Origin: UBA8828 sp046315175
Lineage (GTDB): Bacteria; Verrucomicrobiota; Verrucomicrobiia; Opitutales; UBA953
Direction of reading: 5' to 3'
Length of the DNA: 63,337 nt
NCBI GenBank assembly: GCA_046315175.1
Contig: JBKDBK010000154.1
Coordinates: 1-63,337 of the forward strand
The position numbers and the translations under genes are program-made. The notes below the pieces were generated by a model. The model ran no database searches, had not been told where the DNA came from, and was given only the letters and a program-made list of their open reading frames with translations. This document shows, one piece after another, positions 8,315 to 16,322 of the stretch. Position 1 is the first letter of the stretch. Every line of letters begins with the position of its first letter.

Positions 8315-8887
8315 TCAGGCGCCCATCTCAAGCGGATCGCGCCGAGTCCCGGTTGCGCCCGCTCGCGCGAGTGCATCTTGGGCGCCCATCATCCTTGCGG
8401 TCACGTCGTCCGGCAACTGATCGGGACTGGTTTCGGCATCGCTGGTCATGTCGCGGGCGCGCTGGCTGCGTGGCAATTCAACGACCAAGGGGGCTGTCTT
8501 GAGAAATTCGACCATGGCCGCCCGATCCTTCGGGTTAACCTCATGGCCGCCTGGTCGTGCCACGCACCGGGCAAACAGCGCTTTGGTCGTCAGGTCTTCA
8601 AGGTTAGCCACCGTTTGGCCTTCCTGAAGCACAATGCCGCCCTTGGTCGCGCGCAGGTTCAATTGCTCCGGCAATGCAGCTTGAAGCTGGCCAAGCTCAT
8701 CAAAAACCTTAAACGCGGGATCGCGCAGGAAAACCGCCGCATGTTCGCGCGGCATCAGAGTCTTGCTTTGCGCGGTCAGCTTGTAGAAAAACCCGGCGAC
8801 AGGCTCATGTGTGCGCGGCTCGGTTTTGGCGTTGCTGTCCGACACTGACCACTGGTCGTCGGTCACGGTAATGATGTTCTCAGACAT
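8315..8887 (-). CDS. Hypothetical protein in the head-tail region (190 aa)
   Basis: I do not recognise this protein. It has a mixed alpha/beta N-terminal part (including MPREHAAVFLRDPAFKVFDE) and an acidic C-terminus with DVTARMMGAQDALARAG. There are no membrane segments or cysteine motif. It stands between the anchor-domain protein (244 aa) and the gp4-like adaptor, so a head-completion or tail-assembly role is the natural guess. The start codon is the first ATG after the hairpin at 8922-8947. Confidence 0.65.
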   Translation of the reverse strand: MSENIITVTDDQWSVSDSNAKTEPRTHEPVAGFFYKLTAQSKTLMPREHAAVFLRDPAFKVFDELGQLQAALPEQLNLRATKGGIVLQEGQTVANLEDLTTKALFARCVARPGGHEVNPKDRAAMVEFLKTAPLVVELPRSQRARDMTSDAETSPDQLPDDVTARMMGAQDALARAGATGTRRDPLEMGA

Positions 8888-8921
8888 GCTTTGGTCTTTC
8901 GTTTTGTTTCAGGGAAAGCGC

Positions 8922-8947
8922 GGCCTTGGCGCCGAAACGCCAAGGCC
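8922..8947 (-). terminator. Intergenic hairpin between 244-aa and 190-aa genes
   Basis: A perfect 10-bp stem (GGCCTTGGCG and its complement) with a 6-nt loop lies in the 70-nt gap between two late genes. On the minus strand the stem is followed by GCGCTTTCCC, not a clean T-run. It is either a weak terminator or attenuator, or an RNA-stabilising 3' structure that lowers expression of distal tail genes. Confidence 0.5.
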
Positions 8948-8957
8948 ATTGCCGCTA

Positions 8958-9692
8958 TCAGATGTGCGGCTTGACATACGGCAGCACCGCAAATGCTTGC
9001 GCCGTTGCCGAGGATGCAGAGAAGGTCGCGCTAATGGTGCGCGCCGCGGCTGGGCCGATAGCGTGCGTGTCAGGCAGGTTGACCGCGGGCGTGGTGGCAA
9101 AGTTTTGGACCAGCAGCGCGCCAAGCGTAGGAGTGCCGGAAACGGCTGGGGCAATGGTCCCAACCGCTGCCAGAGACACCGCATCAAGCAGGCCATCCGC
9201 GTCGCCGCCGCTTTCCGAAGAAAGCAGGCCGACCTCAATGGTGCGCGAGCCTTCCAGAACCGTCACACGCAATGCCGCCGCTGGCGACAAAAGCGCGCCG
9301 ACCGGGAATTGCAGACCAGTCGTGCCTTCCGTGGCGGCGGTGAAGTCCGGCGCCGCCAAAGGGATGACTGCCGTGTGCTGCACCTGATCCAAAGAATACG
9401 GGATTTCAGGATCTTGGCCCGGCCGCGCGCCGCGAAAGACGAAAAACCCGCCATCGGGCGCAAAGCCGTAGATGTCCACGGTCGTAATGGTGTTGTCCGT
9501 GGCAAACCGCAGATTGCCGCGCGTCAAGCTGACCGGATTGGCAATAGCTGCCCCCGTATCAGGATTGAAAAGCGAGGCTTTGCGCGCCGTGCCCGGCAGG
9601 CAGATGATCGCAGCACCGCCCGCGGTAGCCACTGGCGTAGCGCGCAGGAAGTCTTGGATCTGCAACTGATAGATAAGACGGGTTCCGCTCAC
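8958..9692 (-). CDS. Virion protein with fibre-type anchor domain (244 aa)
   Basis: Residues ~1-95 follow the same pattern as the N-termini of the 406-aa fibre and 622-aa tailspike: a Y/L-rich start, a short NPDTG turn, then NPVSL, a glycine and paired beta strands. The remaining ~150 residues are Ala/Thr/Gly-rich and beta-like. It is the first gene after the major capsid terminator. It could be a head decoration or head-tail collar protein, or a short fibre. The assignment is based on pattern and position. Confidence 0.65.
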   Translation of the reverse strand: MSGTRLIYQLQIQDFLRATPVATAGGAAIICLPGTARKASLFNPDTGAAIANPVSLTRGNLRFATDNTITTVDIYGFAPDGGFFVFRGARPGQDPEIPYSLDQVQHTAVIPLAAPDFTAATEGTTGLQFPVGALLSPAAALRVTVLEGSRTIEVGLLSSESGGDADGLLDAVSLAAVGTIAPAVSGTPTLGALLVQNFATTPAVNLPDTHAIGPAAARTISATFSASSATAQAFAVLPYVKPHI

Positions 9693-9736
9693 GGGAAACC
9701 TCCTTTTGATCTGGAAAGGTTGAGGGGCTGGAAATG

Positions 9737-9780
9737 AAAAAGGCGCCGCGCCCGCTTACACGCGGGCTGACGCCTTTCTC
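9737..9780 (-). terminator. Rho-independent terminator after the major capsid gene
   Basis: Read on the minus strand there is a long stem: AAAGGCG pairs with CGCCTTT and the inner GCCCGC pairs with GCGGGC around a GTGTAA loop. Five Ts follow. It sits between the capsid stop (9800) and the next gene (start 9692). This would keep capsid mRNA far more abundant than downstream tail mRNA. Confidence 0.8.
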
Positions 9781-9799
9781 AGATGATGGCCTTGCCTGA

Positions 9800-10906
9800 T
9801 TAGGCGGCGGCCGCCGTGTACCAAGAGATGATGCCGAAATCCTGTTTGGACCGGGCATCAAACACCGATTGGAATTGCGGCTTGAGCAAACCGACCACGC
9901 GCCCGACAGACATACCAGGGCGATTGCCATAGTCTGTATTGTCGGATTCGTTGTATTCGGTTTCGCCAATGGTGGCGAAGCCCAATGCCTGCGCCCCCAT
10001 CAGGATCGCCTGGGCGCCGTCAACCGTGCCGCCCGAGCCCCACTTGGAACCGCTGGCCAGGCCAAAGGTGGTCGGCACCTTTTGGTGGTCGTAAATCACC
10101 AAGCCTTCAACCACGGCGGTCGCGCCCTTAAACAGCGGGTTTGCATCCCCCCTGACGCCGGCGCGGCTGACAATGGTTTGGTAGTTCGGGTCACGGCGAA
10201 GATCACGGCATTGCTCGGTAGAGAGCAGCACCGCGTAATAATCCCTGCCGCCAGAACGGATCGGCTTGATGCGCTTGCGCTTGGCGGTCGTCAGAAGCCC
10301 GACAAGCCCGTTCCAAGTCACCGTGTCAGACGAGGTGAGCGTACCCACGCTGGTTGCCGCGCCCGCAAAAACGCGCCGGCCAGATGAAGGCGCGGTCACG
10401 TCAGCAGCGAAGTTCAGCGAAGGAAGCTGGCTGGTGCCGACGCGGCTGGAACCATCCAAATTCAAGCTGTAGGAAATGCCGCAGATGGAAAGGAACATCA
10501 TCTCGTCGAGCTTATCCGCCATCCAGAAGCCAAGCTTTTCGCGGCCGACGGTGCGGAAGCGAATTACCGTATCCTGTTCAGCCATCTTCCCGCGAGAGCG
10601 AACGCCCTGGCGAATTTGGTCAATGCGGATTTCAATGCTGTCATTCCACATCGCCTCTTCGTTGCCTTCGAGGATATTGTCGCCCACCGTCCCATCAGAA
10701 CCAATGTCGCCGACAAGCTGCATGACGCAGACACGCCCACGCTCCGTTTCCGTCAGTGCGGTAATGCGCTGCACCGGGTTATTCGTGCCGGTGCCAGCAA
10801 AGCCGTTGCTCATCCAGAAATTCTGGTCGCGCCCGGCGTTCCAAAGTTCTGCCCCCCAAATGCGCTTCTTCGCACTGGAAAGGGCGCCAAAATCGGTTGT
10901 CGCCAT
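9800..10906 (-). CDS. Major capsid protein, N4 gp56 / DUF4043-like family
   Basis: The 368-aa protein resembles the N4-gp56-type major capsid family: a near N-terminal KRIWGAELWNAGRDQNFW segment, the E-loop-like region around VRSRGKMAEQDTVIRFR, and a conserved C-terminal domain with GAQALGFATIGETEYNESDN. It folds as an HK97-type coat protein in that family. It directly follows the scaffold gene, the usual order, and is followed by a strong terminator, both typical of the most expressed virion protein. Confidence 0.85.
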   Translation of the reverse strand: MATTDFGALSSAKKRIWGAELWNAGRDQNFWMSNGFAGTGTNNPVQRITALTETERGRVCVMQLVGDIGSDGTVGDNILEGNEEAMWNDSIEIRIDQIRQGVRSRGKMAEQDTVIRFRTVGREKLGFWMADKLDEMMFLSICGISYSLNLDGSSRVGTSQLPSLNFAADVTAPSSGRRVFAGAATSVGTLTSSDTVTWNGLVGLLTTAKRKRIKPIRSGGRDYYAVLLSTEQCRDLRRDPNYQTIVSRAGVRGDANPLFKGATAVVEGLVIYDHQKVPTTFGLASGSKWGSGGTVDGAQAILMGAQALGFATIGETEYNESDNTDYGNRPGMSVGRVVGLLKPQFQSVFDARSKQDFGIISWYTAAAA

Positions 10907-10924
10907 AACTGTTTCTGCCTTTCG

Positions 10925-12007
10925 TTATCCTGAGAGGAGTCGTTGTCGGACAGTCGGGGGCAGAGCCATGATTTCTTCGTCCGTCATTTGCAGAATGCGC
11001 TGATCGGTAAAGACTTCGCCGTTGCCCGCGGTGCCCATGTTGTTTGTGTCGGGCGGCATATCGGCAGCCATTCCATGCTTCCGCAGCCGCGCAGTGGCCG
11101 CCTCCGACATGGGTGGTGCGCCGGATGCCTTCCGGGTTGCTTGCGTGTTTCCTTCAGAGGATGCCGGCAGTTGAACCCCCCACGCGGGGCCAAAACCTAC
11201 GGAAAGTTGCGCGACCGTCTCACGCAGCCTGCGGGTTTCGTTGGCGGAGTTGCCAAACGGGCGCCCTTCCTGCTGCGCTTGAAAAACCGCCATATCGCGC
11301 AGCTTAAAAAGCTGCTCCTGTGACATGGCGGGCAGATACGGATATTGCTGATTCAGTTGCTGTGCATGGGCAAACAGCATCGCCTCATCGGCCATGCTCG
11401 GCTGCGCTGCCTGGCGGGCAACGGTTTCCTGCACACGCTGAAAATGGATTGCTTGGATTTGGTCCTCGCGCTCCATCCTGAATGCCTCGTATTCGGACAG
11501 GGTGATTTCGCCCTGATCGTACCGTTTGGCTTCAGCCTGAATTGCATCCCTCATCTGCCGGATCGGATCGGTAGCCGGTACGGGCGCTGGTTGCTGCGTA
11601 GGCTGGGCTGGGCTTTGCGGCGAATTGGCCGGCACCCCTCCCTTGATTACGCTTTCCAACGCCTCTGCTTTACCCTTGAAAAACTCGGCATCATCCTTTG
11701 CGGCCCGCAGGTCGGAATTGACCTTTGCAAAACGCTCGTATGGCACCGCACTAGGCGCCCGTTCTGACGGTTGGTCCGTCTCGGCTGGTGCTTGGTCGTC
11801 GCCTTGCGGCGCGGCCTCGCTGCCGATGGGTGCTTCGTGTTTTTCTTGGGTAGCGCGTTCTTCGGCCTCTAGTGCGGCGTAAGCCGCCCTGAGTTCCGCC
11901 GCGTCAATGTCGTTCGGGTCCGGCTGGTTGGCCGGTGTTCCGCCATCTTGCGGGCGCGCGTGTTCTACCGCTGGGGCGTCAGCCCCATCGTTCATTTCCG
12001 GTGGCAT
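10925..12007 (-). CDS. Capsid scaffolding protein
   Basis: A 360-aa, highly charged, Pro/Ala/Gln-rich, largely helical protein immediately upstream of the major capsid gene. The first ~100 residues are acidic and disordered. A coiled-coil-like segment (YERFAKVNSDLRAAKDDAEF) lies at ~100-125, and a long Gln/Glu-rich helical region spans ~160-270. The C-terminus is acidic, then basic (PPTVRQRLLSG). Composition, length and position all match podovirus scaffolds, which leave the procapsid before DNA packaging. Confidence 0.8.
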   Translation of the reverse strand: MPPEMNDGADAPAVEHARPQDGGTPANQPDPNDIDAAELRAAYAALEAEERATQEKHEAPIGSEAAPQGDDQAPAETDQPSERAPSAVPYERFAKVNSDLRAAKDDAEFFKGKAEALESVIKGGVPANSPQSPAQPTQQPAPVPATDPIRQMRDAIQAEAKRYDQGEITLSEYEAFRMEREDQIQAIHFQRVQETVARQAAQPSMADEAMLFAHAQQLNQQYPYLPAMSQEQLFKLRDMAVFQAQQEGRPFGNSANETRRLRETVAQLSVGFGPAWGVQLPASSEGNTQATRKASGAPPMSEAATARLRKHGMAADMPPDTNNMGTAGNGEVFTDQRILQMTDEEIMALPPTVRQRLLSG

Positions 12008-12103
12008 AGATTATCCTCTGTCCCCTGTATCGGCGGAGAGTTCCGACCAAACGCCCGAACCTCGGCGGCAGGGCGGTCATATCGCTGACCGCGGGCGAAC
12101 CCT

Positions 12104-12607
12104 TTAATGACGCCGCTGGGCCAATGCCGCGCGCTGCGCCAAGTTCACAACCTCGTTTCCGGTTGCATCAACCCAGGAATTGCGCATTTGCCATTCAGCA
12201 ATGCCCTTCTCCCCCAATTGGATTAGATGCTCCGCCGTGTAGCTTTCGACGTTTGAGGGCTTGCAATCCACCTCAATGGCAACGTGAACGTCCCCGTCCT
12301 GATCGCGCCAGATTAAGGTGGCCTCATGCCGATCGGCCCAGCCTACCACCCAATGCCCGCCGTGGTTGGCCTGGCGGTTCAACGCCACGGCCACCTTCAC
12401 CATCCAAGAGACTATGTAATCTGCCGGCGTTGGGGTGGCCGCGTCAGCCCCCATCGCGGCGCCACGGCCATCCGCAAAGAAAACGACCGCATACCACCCG
12501 GGCGAAACGTGCCGCTCAAGCTGCCCGGCCAAATCCGCAACGACAATCACATCGGGGACCGTGTGAACCCGGTAGCCAACCTTGAATTTCCGTGCCGGTG
12601 CAATCAT
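12104..12607 (-). CDS. Hypothetical protein between portal and scaffold (167 aa)
   Basis: I do not recognise a family. The sequence is soluble, with alternating beta segments (VGYRVHTVPDVIVVADLAG, HVAIEVDCKP) and a C-terminal helix rich in Ala, Gln and Arg. The position between portal and scaffold suggests a head-assembly function or a small moron. The start is supported by being the first ATG after the portal stop at 12620. Confidence 0.65.
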   Translation of the reverse strand: MIAPARKFKVGYRVHTVPDVIVVADLAGQLERHVSPGWYAVVFFADGRGAAMGADAATPTPADYIVSWMVKVAVALNRQANHGGHWVVGWADRHEATLIWRDQDGDVHVAIEVDCKPSNVESYTAEHLIQLGEKGIAEWQMRNSWVDATGNEVVNLAQRAALAQRRH

Positions 12608-12619
12608 CGGTCGGTTCCT

Positions 12620-14614
12620 TTAGCCTGCCATCGGCACTGGAGCGCCGGGCTCCGGCCCACTTGGTAGCGATCCGCCATCAATCCCCACCCGGCTCCCGCC
12701 AGGCCCGGGGCCAGCCGATTGCGGCGGCGCTCCGGTTTCCTCGCCATCCATTGCCGGGCCGCCATTGTGGCCCATCATGCTTTGTGCCTTCCGCGCAGCC
12801 GCCAAGGACGCCTTGAGTTCTTCCTTGCGATCCATGCTGGACGCATCAATCAGGAAGTCGTCAGGAATCGGCATACCCATCTGCTTCAGCGAAAGCATTT
12901 CTTCAAACTGCGCCTCCATGAAGCTTTTGCTCATTGGCGTCTGGTCCACAGCCACCGCAAAGCTGCCAAGCGTCACGTCATTGATGATGCCGCCTGCGGT
13001 GCGCTCATTTATGATCATGGCAACCTGCGTTGTCCCTCGCCCGGTTGCCCGAATTACCCGCCGCTCCGTGTAGAACGCCTGGATCAATTCAAGATGCTTC
13101 TTGCCGAGCAATTCCTTCGTGCGGCGGAAGTGCGCGACATAATGCTCAAGCCCCACAATGGTCTGCTTCTGCCGCCGCTCAATGGCTTTGCCCGACATGA
13201 CGGATTGGTCAATCATGCCAAGCGCGCTGTCATTGATGCCGGAGATTTTCTTCAGATCATCCTCGGCTTCCTGCTCAAGCTGCGACATGGCAACCGGCGT
13301 CACCGCAGGCTGGATTTGCGCCGGCGCCGGCAACGTGCCGCCCTTGGTGTCATATTCCATCTGGAAGCCTGGCGTTGAACCAAAGCGTTCCAGATTGGCC
13401 TTGGCCTGCGGGTCCAATGATCCTTTGGGGTAAGCCCATCCACCATTGGCGCTTCGGCCAATCATGTTCAGCCGGGCGCTGCGCCGCTTGTTCACCTCGT
13501 CTTGCGGATCTAGCAGGTGTTCCACCATGCCCTGCGTCATGCCGCGCCTGAAATACGGAAAAAACCCCGTCAGGCTCATGCTGTCGTACTTGCTCCACCG
13601 ATCGTACACGATCACATCGCCAACCATGTGTGTGCAGCGTAGGCGCCGATCCAGGCGCTGCTGCACCACTACCGGCTGCCCATTTTCCTTTGACCAAGCC
13701 AGAGCCTTATCCACCCGCTCCTGATTCCAATGGTCCGGCACGGGCTTGGTGGACCCTGTTTCCAAATCCACAAAGAACCACCGCTTCACGCGGACATAAT
13801 GCTCAATGTCCAAAAGGCGCACATTGCGGCGGTTGGTATCAACGAAGTCATAGAACTGGTCCGAATAGACCGAGGCTAATTCGGCGTCGGATTCCATAGC
13901 AAACCGCCGCACAGGGCTGGTTTCCTCCTGATATCCCGCAATGCCGGTCGGCATTCCGGTGGCCACGCCACCCGACTGCATGAACGGGCCAATCCGATTG
14001 ACGGCATCCATCCCGTAGAAAAGCTCTATCTCGTCCAGGCTGATCCACCTGGACCGCATGATATAGCTGCCCTGATTCAAATCATAATCATCAAGATCAG
14101 GGTCAATATAAACCGCGAAATTGTCTGCCGCCCGAGTACGCACATCGCCCAGGTCATTGCGCTGGAAATCAATGCGTGTGTCAAAATACCCGCGCCCGGT
14201 CAGAAGCCCGTCCAGATAGACCTCGGCATCCACAAAACCAAGCTGGCACATCTCGGCAATCTGCAACTCAATGTGCGATAGCACCTGCGCCAATTCGGCG
14301 GTGCCTTCCCCATTATAGCCTGGCAGAAACCGAATGTCCGTGCGCTGGTTGAGGAAGTAGCCCAGCACCAAATTGACCAAAGGCCGAATTTTGTTGAGGG
14401 TCAGCGCCGGCCGCTTTTCAAGCTGAAGCTTCCGAAGATCGGCCTCGCTCCATTGGCGGCCCTCAAAGTAATCCACGCACTTCCGCGCCGTATCCGACCA
14501 CTTTTGCAGCGCATCAGCCGCCCGGCGCCAACGCTGCGCGTGTAGCAGGATTTTGTCGCTGTCCTGCGGGGGCAGGGGCCGAATTGCTGCGTTCATGGTT
14601 ATGTCACCAGCCAC
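12620..14614 (-). CDS. Portal protein, P22-type
   Basis: The 664-aa protein matches the P22-like portal family in length and layout. It has an N-terminal helical wing with YFEGRQWSEADLRKL and ALTLNKIRPLVNLVLGYF, an acidic stem region (DFAVYIDPDLDDYDLNQG-like pattern), and a C-terminal Pro/Gly-rich tail. Portal dodecamers form the packaging vertex and the start of the tail. The ATG at 14614 overlaps the o-spanin gene end. An alternative start is the ATG at 14596 (MNAAIRPLPP). Confidence 0.85.
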   Translation of the reverse strand: MAGDITMNAAIRPLPPQDSDKILLHAQRWRRAADALQKWSDTARKCVDYFEGRQWSEADLRKLQLEKRPALTLNKIRPLVNLVLGYFLNQRTDIRFLPGYNGEGTAELAQVLSHIELQIAEMCQLGFVDAEVYLDGLLTGRGYFDTRIDFQRNDLGDVRTRAADNFAVYIDPDLDDYDLNQGSYIMRSRWISLDEIELFYGMDAVNRIGPFMQSGGVATGMPTGIAGYQEETSPVRRFAMESDAELASVYSDQFYDFVDTNRRNVRLLDIEHYVRVKRWFFVDLETGSTKPVPDHWNQERVDKALAWSKENGQPVVVQQRLDRRLRCTHMVGDVIVYDRWSKYDSMSLTGFFPYFRRGMTQGMVEHLLDPQDEVNKRRSARLNMIGRSANGGWAYPKGSLDPQAKANLERFGSTPGFQMEYDTKGGTLPAPAQIQPAVTPVAMSQLEQEAEDDLKKISGINDSALGMIDQSVMSGKAIERRQKQTIVGLEHYVAHFRRTKELLGKKHLELIQAFYTERRVIRATGRGTTQVAMIINERTAGGIINDVTLGSFAVAVDQTPMSKSFMEAQFEEMLSLKQMGMPIPDDFLIDASSMDRKEELKASLAAARKAQSMMGHNGGPAMDGEETGAPPQSAGPGPGGSRVGIDGGSLPSGPEPGAPVPMAG

Positions 14615-14786
14615 AGAGCCGCCGGCCCGTCAGGTTGTGGGCCAAGATAGCCCGCGCCGTTTCGGTCGTCAGATCGTCTTGCGCGTGAATCAAGATGGGC
14701 CGCCATGCAACGCAATCATTGACGGGGCCAGTTTTGGCGCAGGCGCTCAACAGGATCACGCTCACGATCAGCGCGAATTTCAGCAT
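14604..14786 (-). CDS. o-spanin (Rz1-like outer-membrane lipoprotein)
   Basis: A 60-aa protein with a short signal peptide ending in the lipobox LLSAC, giving a predicted mature lipoprotein of ~45 residues. The mature part has two further Cys (DCVAW and CGW) and the TARAILAHNLTG pattern common in small phage lipoproteins beside endolysins. It overlaps the i-spanin gene by about 70 nt in another frame and the portal start by 11 nt. With the i-spanin it would fuse inner and outer membranes in the last step of lysis. Confidence 0.8.
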   Translation of the reverse strand: MLKFALIVSVILLSACAKTGPVNDCVAWRPILIHAQDDLTTETARAILAHNLTGRRLCGW

Positions 14787-14961
14787 TGGCTCTTTCTCCT
14801 GCCGCTTCTACTTCCGCTTGCATGGCCCTGGCGCGGGCCGCGGCAGAACCTTCGCTGCGCCCTTTGAGCCAGGCAGCGCCAAAAGCCGCGAGGATAAACC
14901 CTACGCCGGCGACATACTTGGTCACGCGCGCCCCAATCAGGGCCGCCCAGGTGGCCAGCAT
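14716..14961 (-). CDS. i-spanin (Rz-like) candidate
   Basis: An 81-aa protein with one N-terminal membrane span (about residues 14-34) followed by a charged, Ala/Glu/Arg-rich coiled-coil-like periplasmic segment (RAMQAEVEAAGERANAEIRAD). That is the architecture of an inner-membrane spanin. I start it at the ATG at 14961, which overlaps the endolysin stop as TGATG. A longer open frame to 15045 would add a Gly/Arg-rich leader that looks like out-of-frame endolysin sequence. Its 3' part overlaps the o-spanin gene. Confidence 0.75.
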   Translation of the reverse strand: MLATWAALIGARVTKYVAGVGFILAAFGAAWLKGRSEGSAAARARAMQAEVEAAGERANAEIRADRERDPVERLRQNWPRQ

Positions 14962-15602
14962 CAAACGGCCCGCTTGGCGCGCTGCGTTAGCACCCAGGCC
15001 ACCGCCACCGCCGCCACGGCCACCACCAGCGCCACGCCCACCCACTGAGGCAGGGCAGAGAGGCTTTGCAGCGCGGGGGCCGCCGTAGCCGCCGCAGAAG
15101 CCGCCGCCGCCACCGTAAGCGCCCCTTTACCGGCGCTGGTCGTCGCAGCCTCGCGCGCCGTGTGGATGGGCCGCGGCACACCGGCCAAGCGCAAGCCCTC
15201 GTCAATCACGCGCGCCTCGTAGGGATTGCCCCCGAGTTCGTGTTCAATAATTGCTTCAACCAGCGGGCGCATGTGCGCGTAGGTCTGAAGGTCCAGTGTG
15301 TCGCCCTCGCTCACGCCGATCTTGCGCGAGACGGCGTGAACATAGGCATCGGTGTTGTTCTCGTTGCCCGGCGCCCACCGATTGATGATTCCGCGCACGG
15401 TGCGCAGATTGTGCCGATCCTGATAGGTGGTCAGCAAGGCTGCCAGGGCGCGGATTCCATGCTCATGTGTTTGGAAAACGGCGAAGCGCGGCGGGTTTCC
15501 AGTCTGCTCAATGCCGACCTGGCCGACCCATTTATTCCGCGCGTGCCAGTCAATGTTGCCTGGATTTTTGTTGCGGTAGCCGCGGCTTTGCTTGGCTTTC
15601 AT
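14961..15602 (-). CDS. Endolysin, P5-like peptidoglycan hydrolase with C-terminal membrane segments
   Basis: Residues 1-110 show the pattern of the 'structural protein P5'-type muralytic family: RGYRNKNPGNIDW, RFAVFQTHEHGIRALAALL, then IINRWAPGNENNTDAY. The middle is helical. The C-terminal ~60 residues include two hydrophobic stretches (~160-180 and ~187-205) separated by a few residues. Membrane attachment suggests an anchored or SAR-like lysin, though the anchor is at the C-terminus. The protein precedes the spanin pair in an overlapping cassette, so lysis is the likely role. Confidence 0.82.
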   Translation of the reverse strand: MKAKQSRGYRNKNPGNIDWHARNKWVGQVGIEQTGNPPRFAVFQTHEHGIRALAALLTTYQDRHNLRTVRGIINRWAPGNENNTDAYVHAVSRKIGVSEGDTLDLQTYAHMRPLVEAIIEHELGGNPYEARVIDEGLRLAGVPRPIHTAREAATTSAGKGALTVAAAASAAATAAPALQSLSALPQWVGVALVVAVAAVAVAWVLTQRAKRAV

Positions 15603-15603
15603 C

Positions 15604-15930
15604 TTATCGGTTTCCTTGCTGCGGGTTCAATCGTGTTGCGGCCAGGGTTTGCTCAAGGCGGCGCAACATTTCGGTTTGCGCCGCTATTCGCTCATCTACG
15701 CGGGAAAGCCACTCACCGATGCGGCGGGCTTCCTGCTTTGTCTGCTGTTCGGCAGCAACTAGGCTCACAATCTGGCGGTCTTGGTGGTCAACGCGGGTTG
15801 ATAGTGAAGCGGCCCACCAAATTACGCCAATGGTTTGCACAAGCATAAAAAACATCAACGTCAATGGCACCTTCTTATCAAAATGCCAGGGCTCAGAACG
15901 GGTTGGTGTTTCCATTTTATGCTCCGGCAA
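15604..15930 (-). CDS. Holin-like membrane protein (108 aa)
   Basis: One strong membrane span (residues ~22-42, LTLMFFMLVQTIGVIWWAA) follows a short basic/aromatic N-terminus (WHFDKKVP). A helical, charged C-terminal ~60 residues come next. It ends one base from the endolysin start and is thus the first gene of the lysis cassette. Small single-span proteins of this layout appear in alphaproteobacterial phages beside endolysins. Holin or lysis-accessory function is inferred from position. Confidence 0.65.
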   Translation of the reverse strand: MPEHKMETPTRSEPWHFDKKVPLTLMFFMLVQTIGVIWWAASLSTRVDHQDRQIVSLVAAEQQTKQEARRIGEWLSRVDERIAAQTEMLRRLEQTLAATRLNPQQGNR

Positions 15931-15934
15931 TAAG

Positions 15935-16321
15935 CTATCGGTTGAACCAACGACGGCGACGGCGACGAATGATTTGATCTGCCGCTTCGCCTGGGGGGGG
16001 TGTAAAAATCAACGAAACATCCTGGCCGACCAGCGTAAATATGCCGGGCTCCGCCACCAGCCGCCGCGCTAGGCGCAAATCCACCGCCTGCCCAGCCAGT
16101 GAGAAAACTCCGGCCTCCGCCAACAGCACGAAGCCTGCGCTCGTGCCAATTTGCAGGCGCATCGCGCCATCGCGCGCAAATTGCAGCACCGTGCCGGTGA
16201 TCGGCGCGGCCAGCCGCGCGCCGGATAGCCGCGCGCCGCGCGCGCGCAGGCCCTGCACTGGGGCGGGCACGCCCAGCGCGCGGCGCAGGCGCAGATAGCC
16301 GCCGCCTGCGCGCAACGCCAT
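15935..16321 (-). CDS. Small repeat-containing virion-region protein (128 aa)
   Basis: The second half has two related blocks, roughly AEAGVFSLAGQAVDLRLARR followed by AEPGIFTLVGQDVSL, a 'GxFxLxGQ' repeat seen in phage tail proteins. The N-terminus is Arg/Ala/Gly-rich and the C-terminus has six consecutive Arg. It starts two bases after the stop of the 711-aa gene, suggesting coupled translation. It is probably an accessory virion or fibre protein. No enzyme motif is seen. Confidence 0.6.
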   Translation of the reverse strand: MALRAGGGYLRLRRALGVPAPVQGLRARGARLSGARLAAPITGTVLQFARDGAMRLQIGTSAGFVLLAEAGVFSLAGQAVDLRLARRLVAEPGIFTLVGQDVSLIFTPPPGEAADQIIRRRRRRWFNR

Positions 16322-16322
16322 T

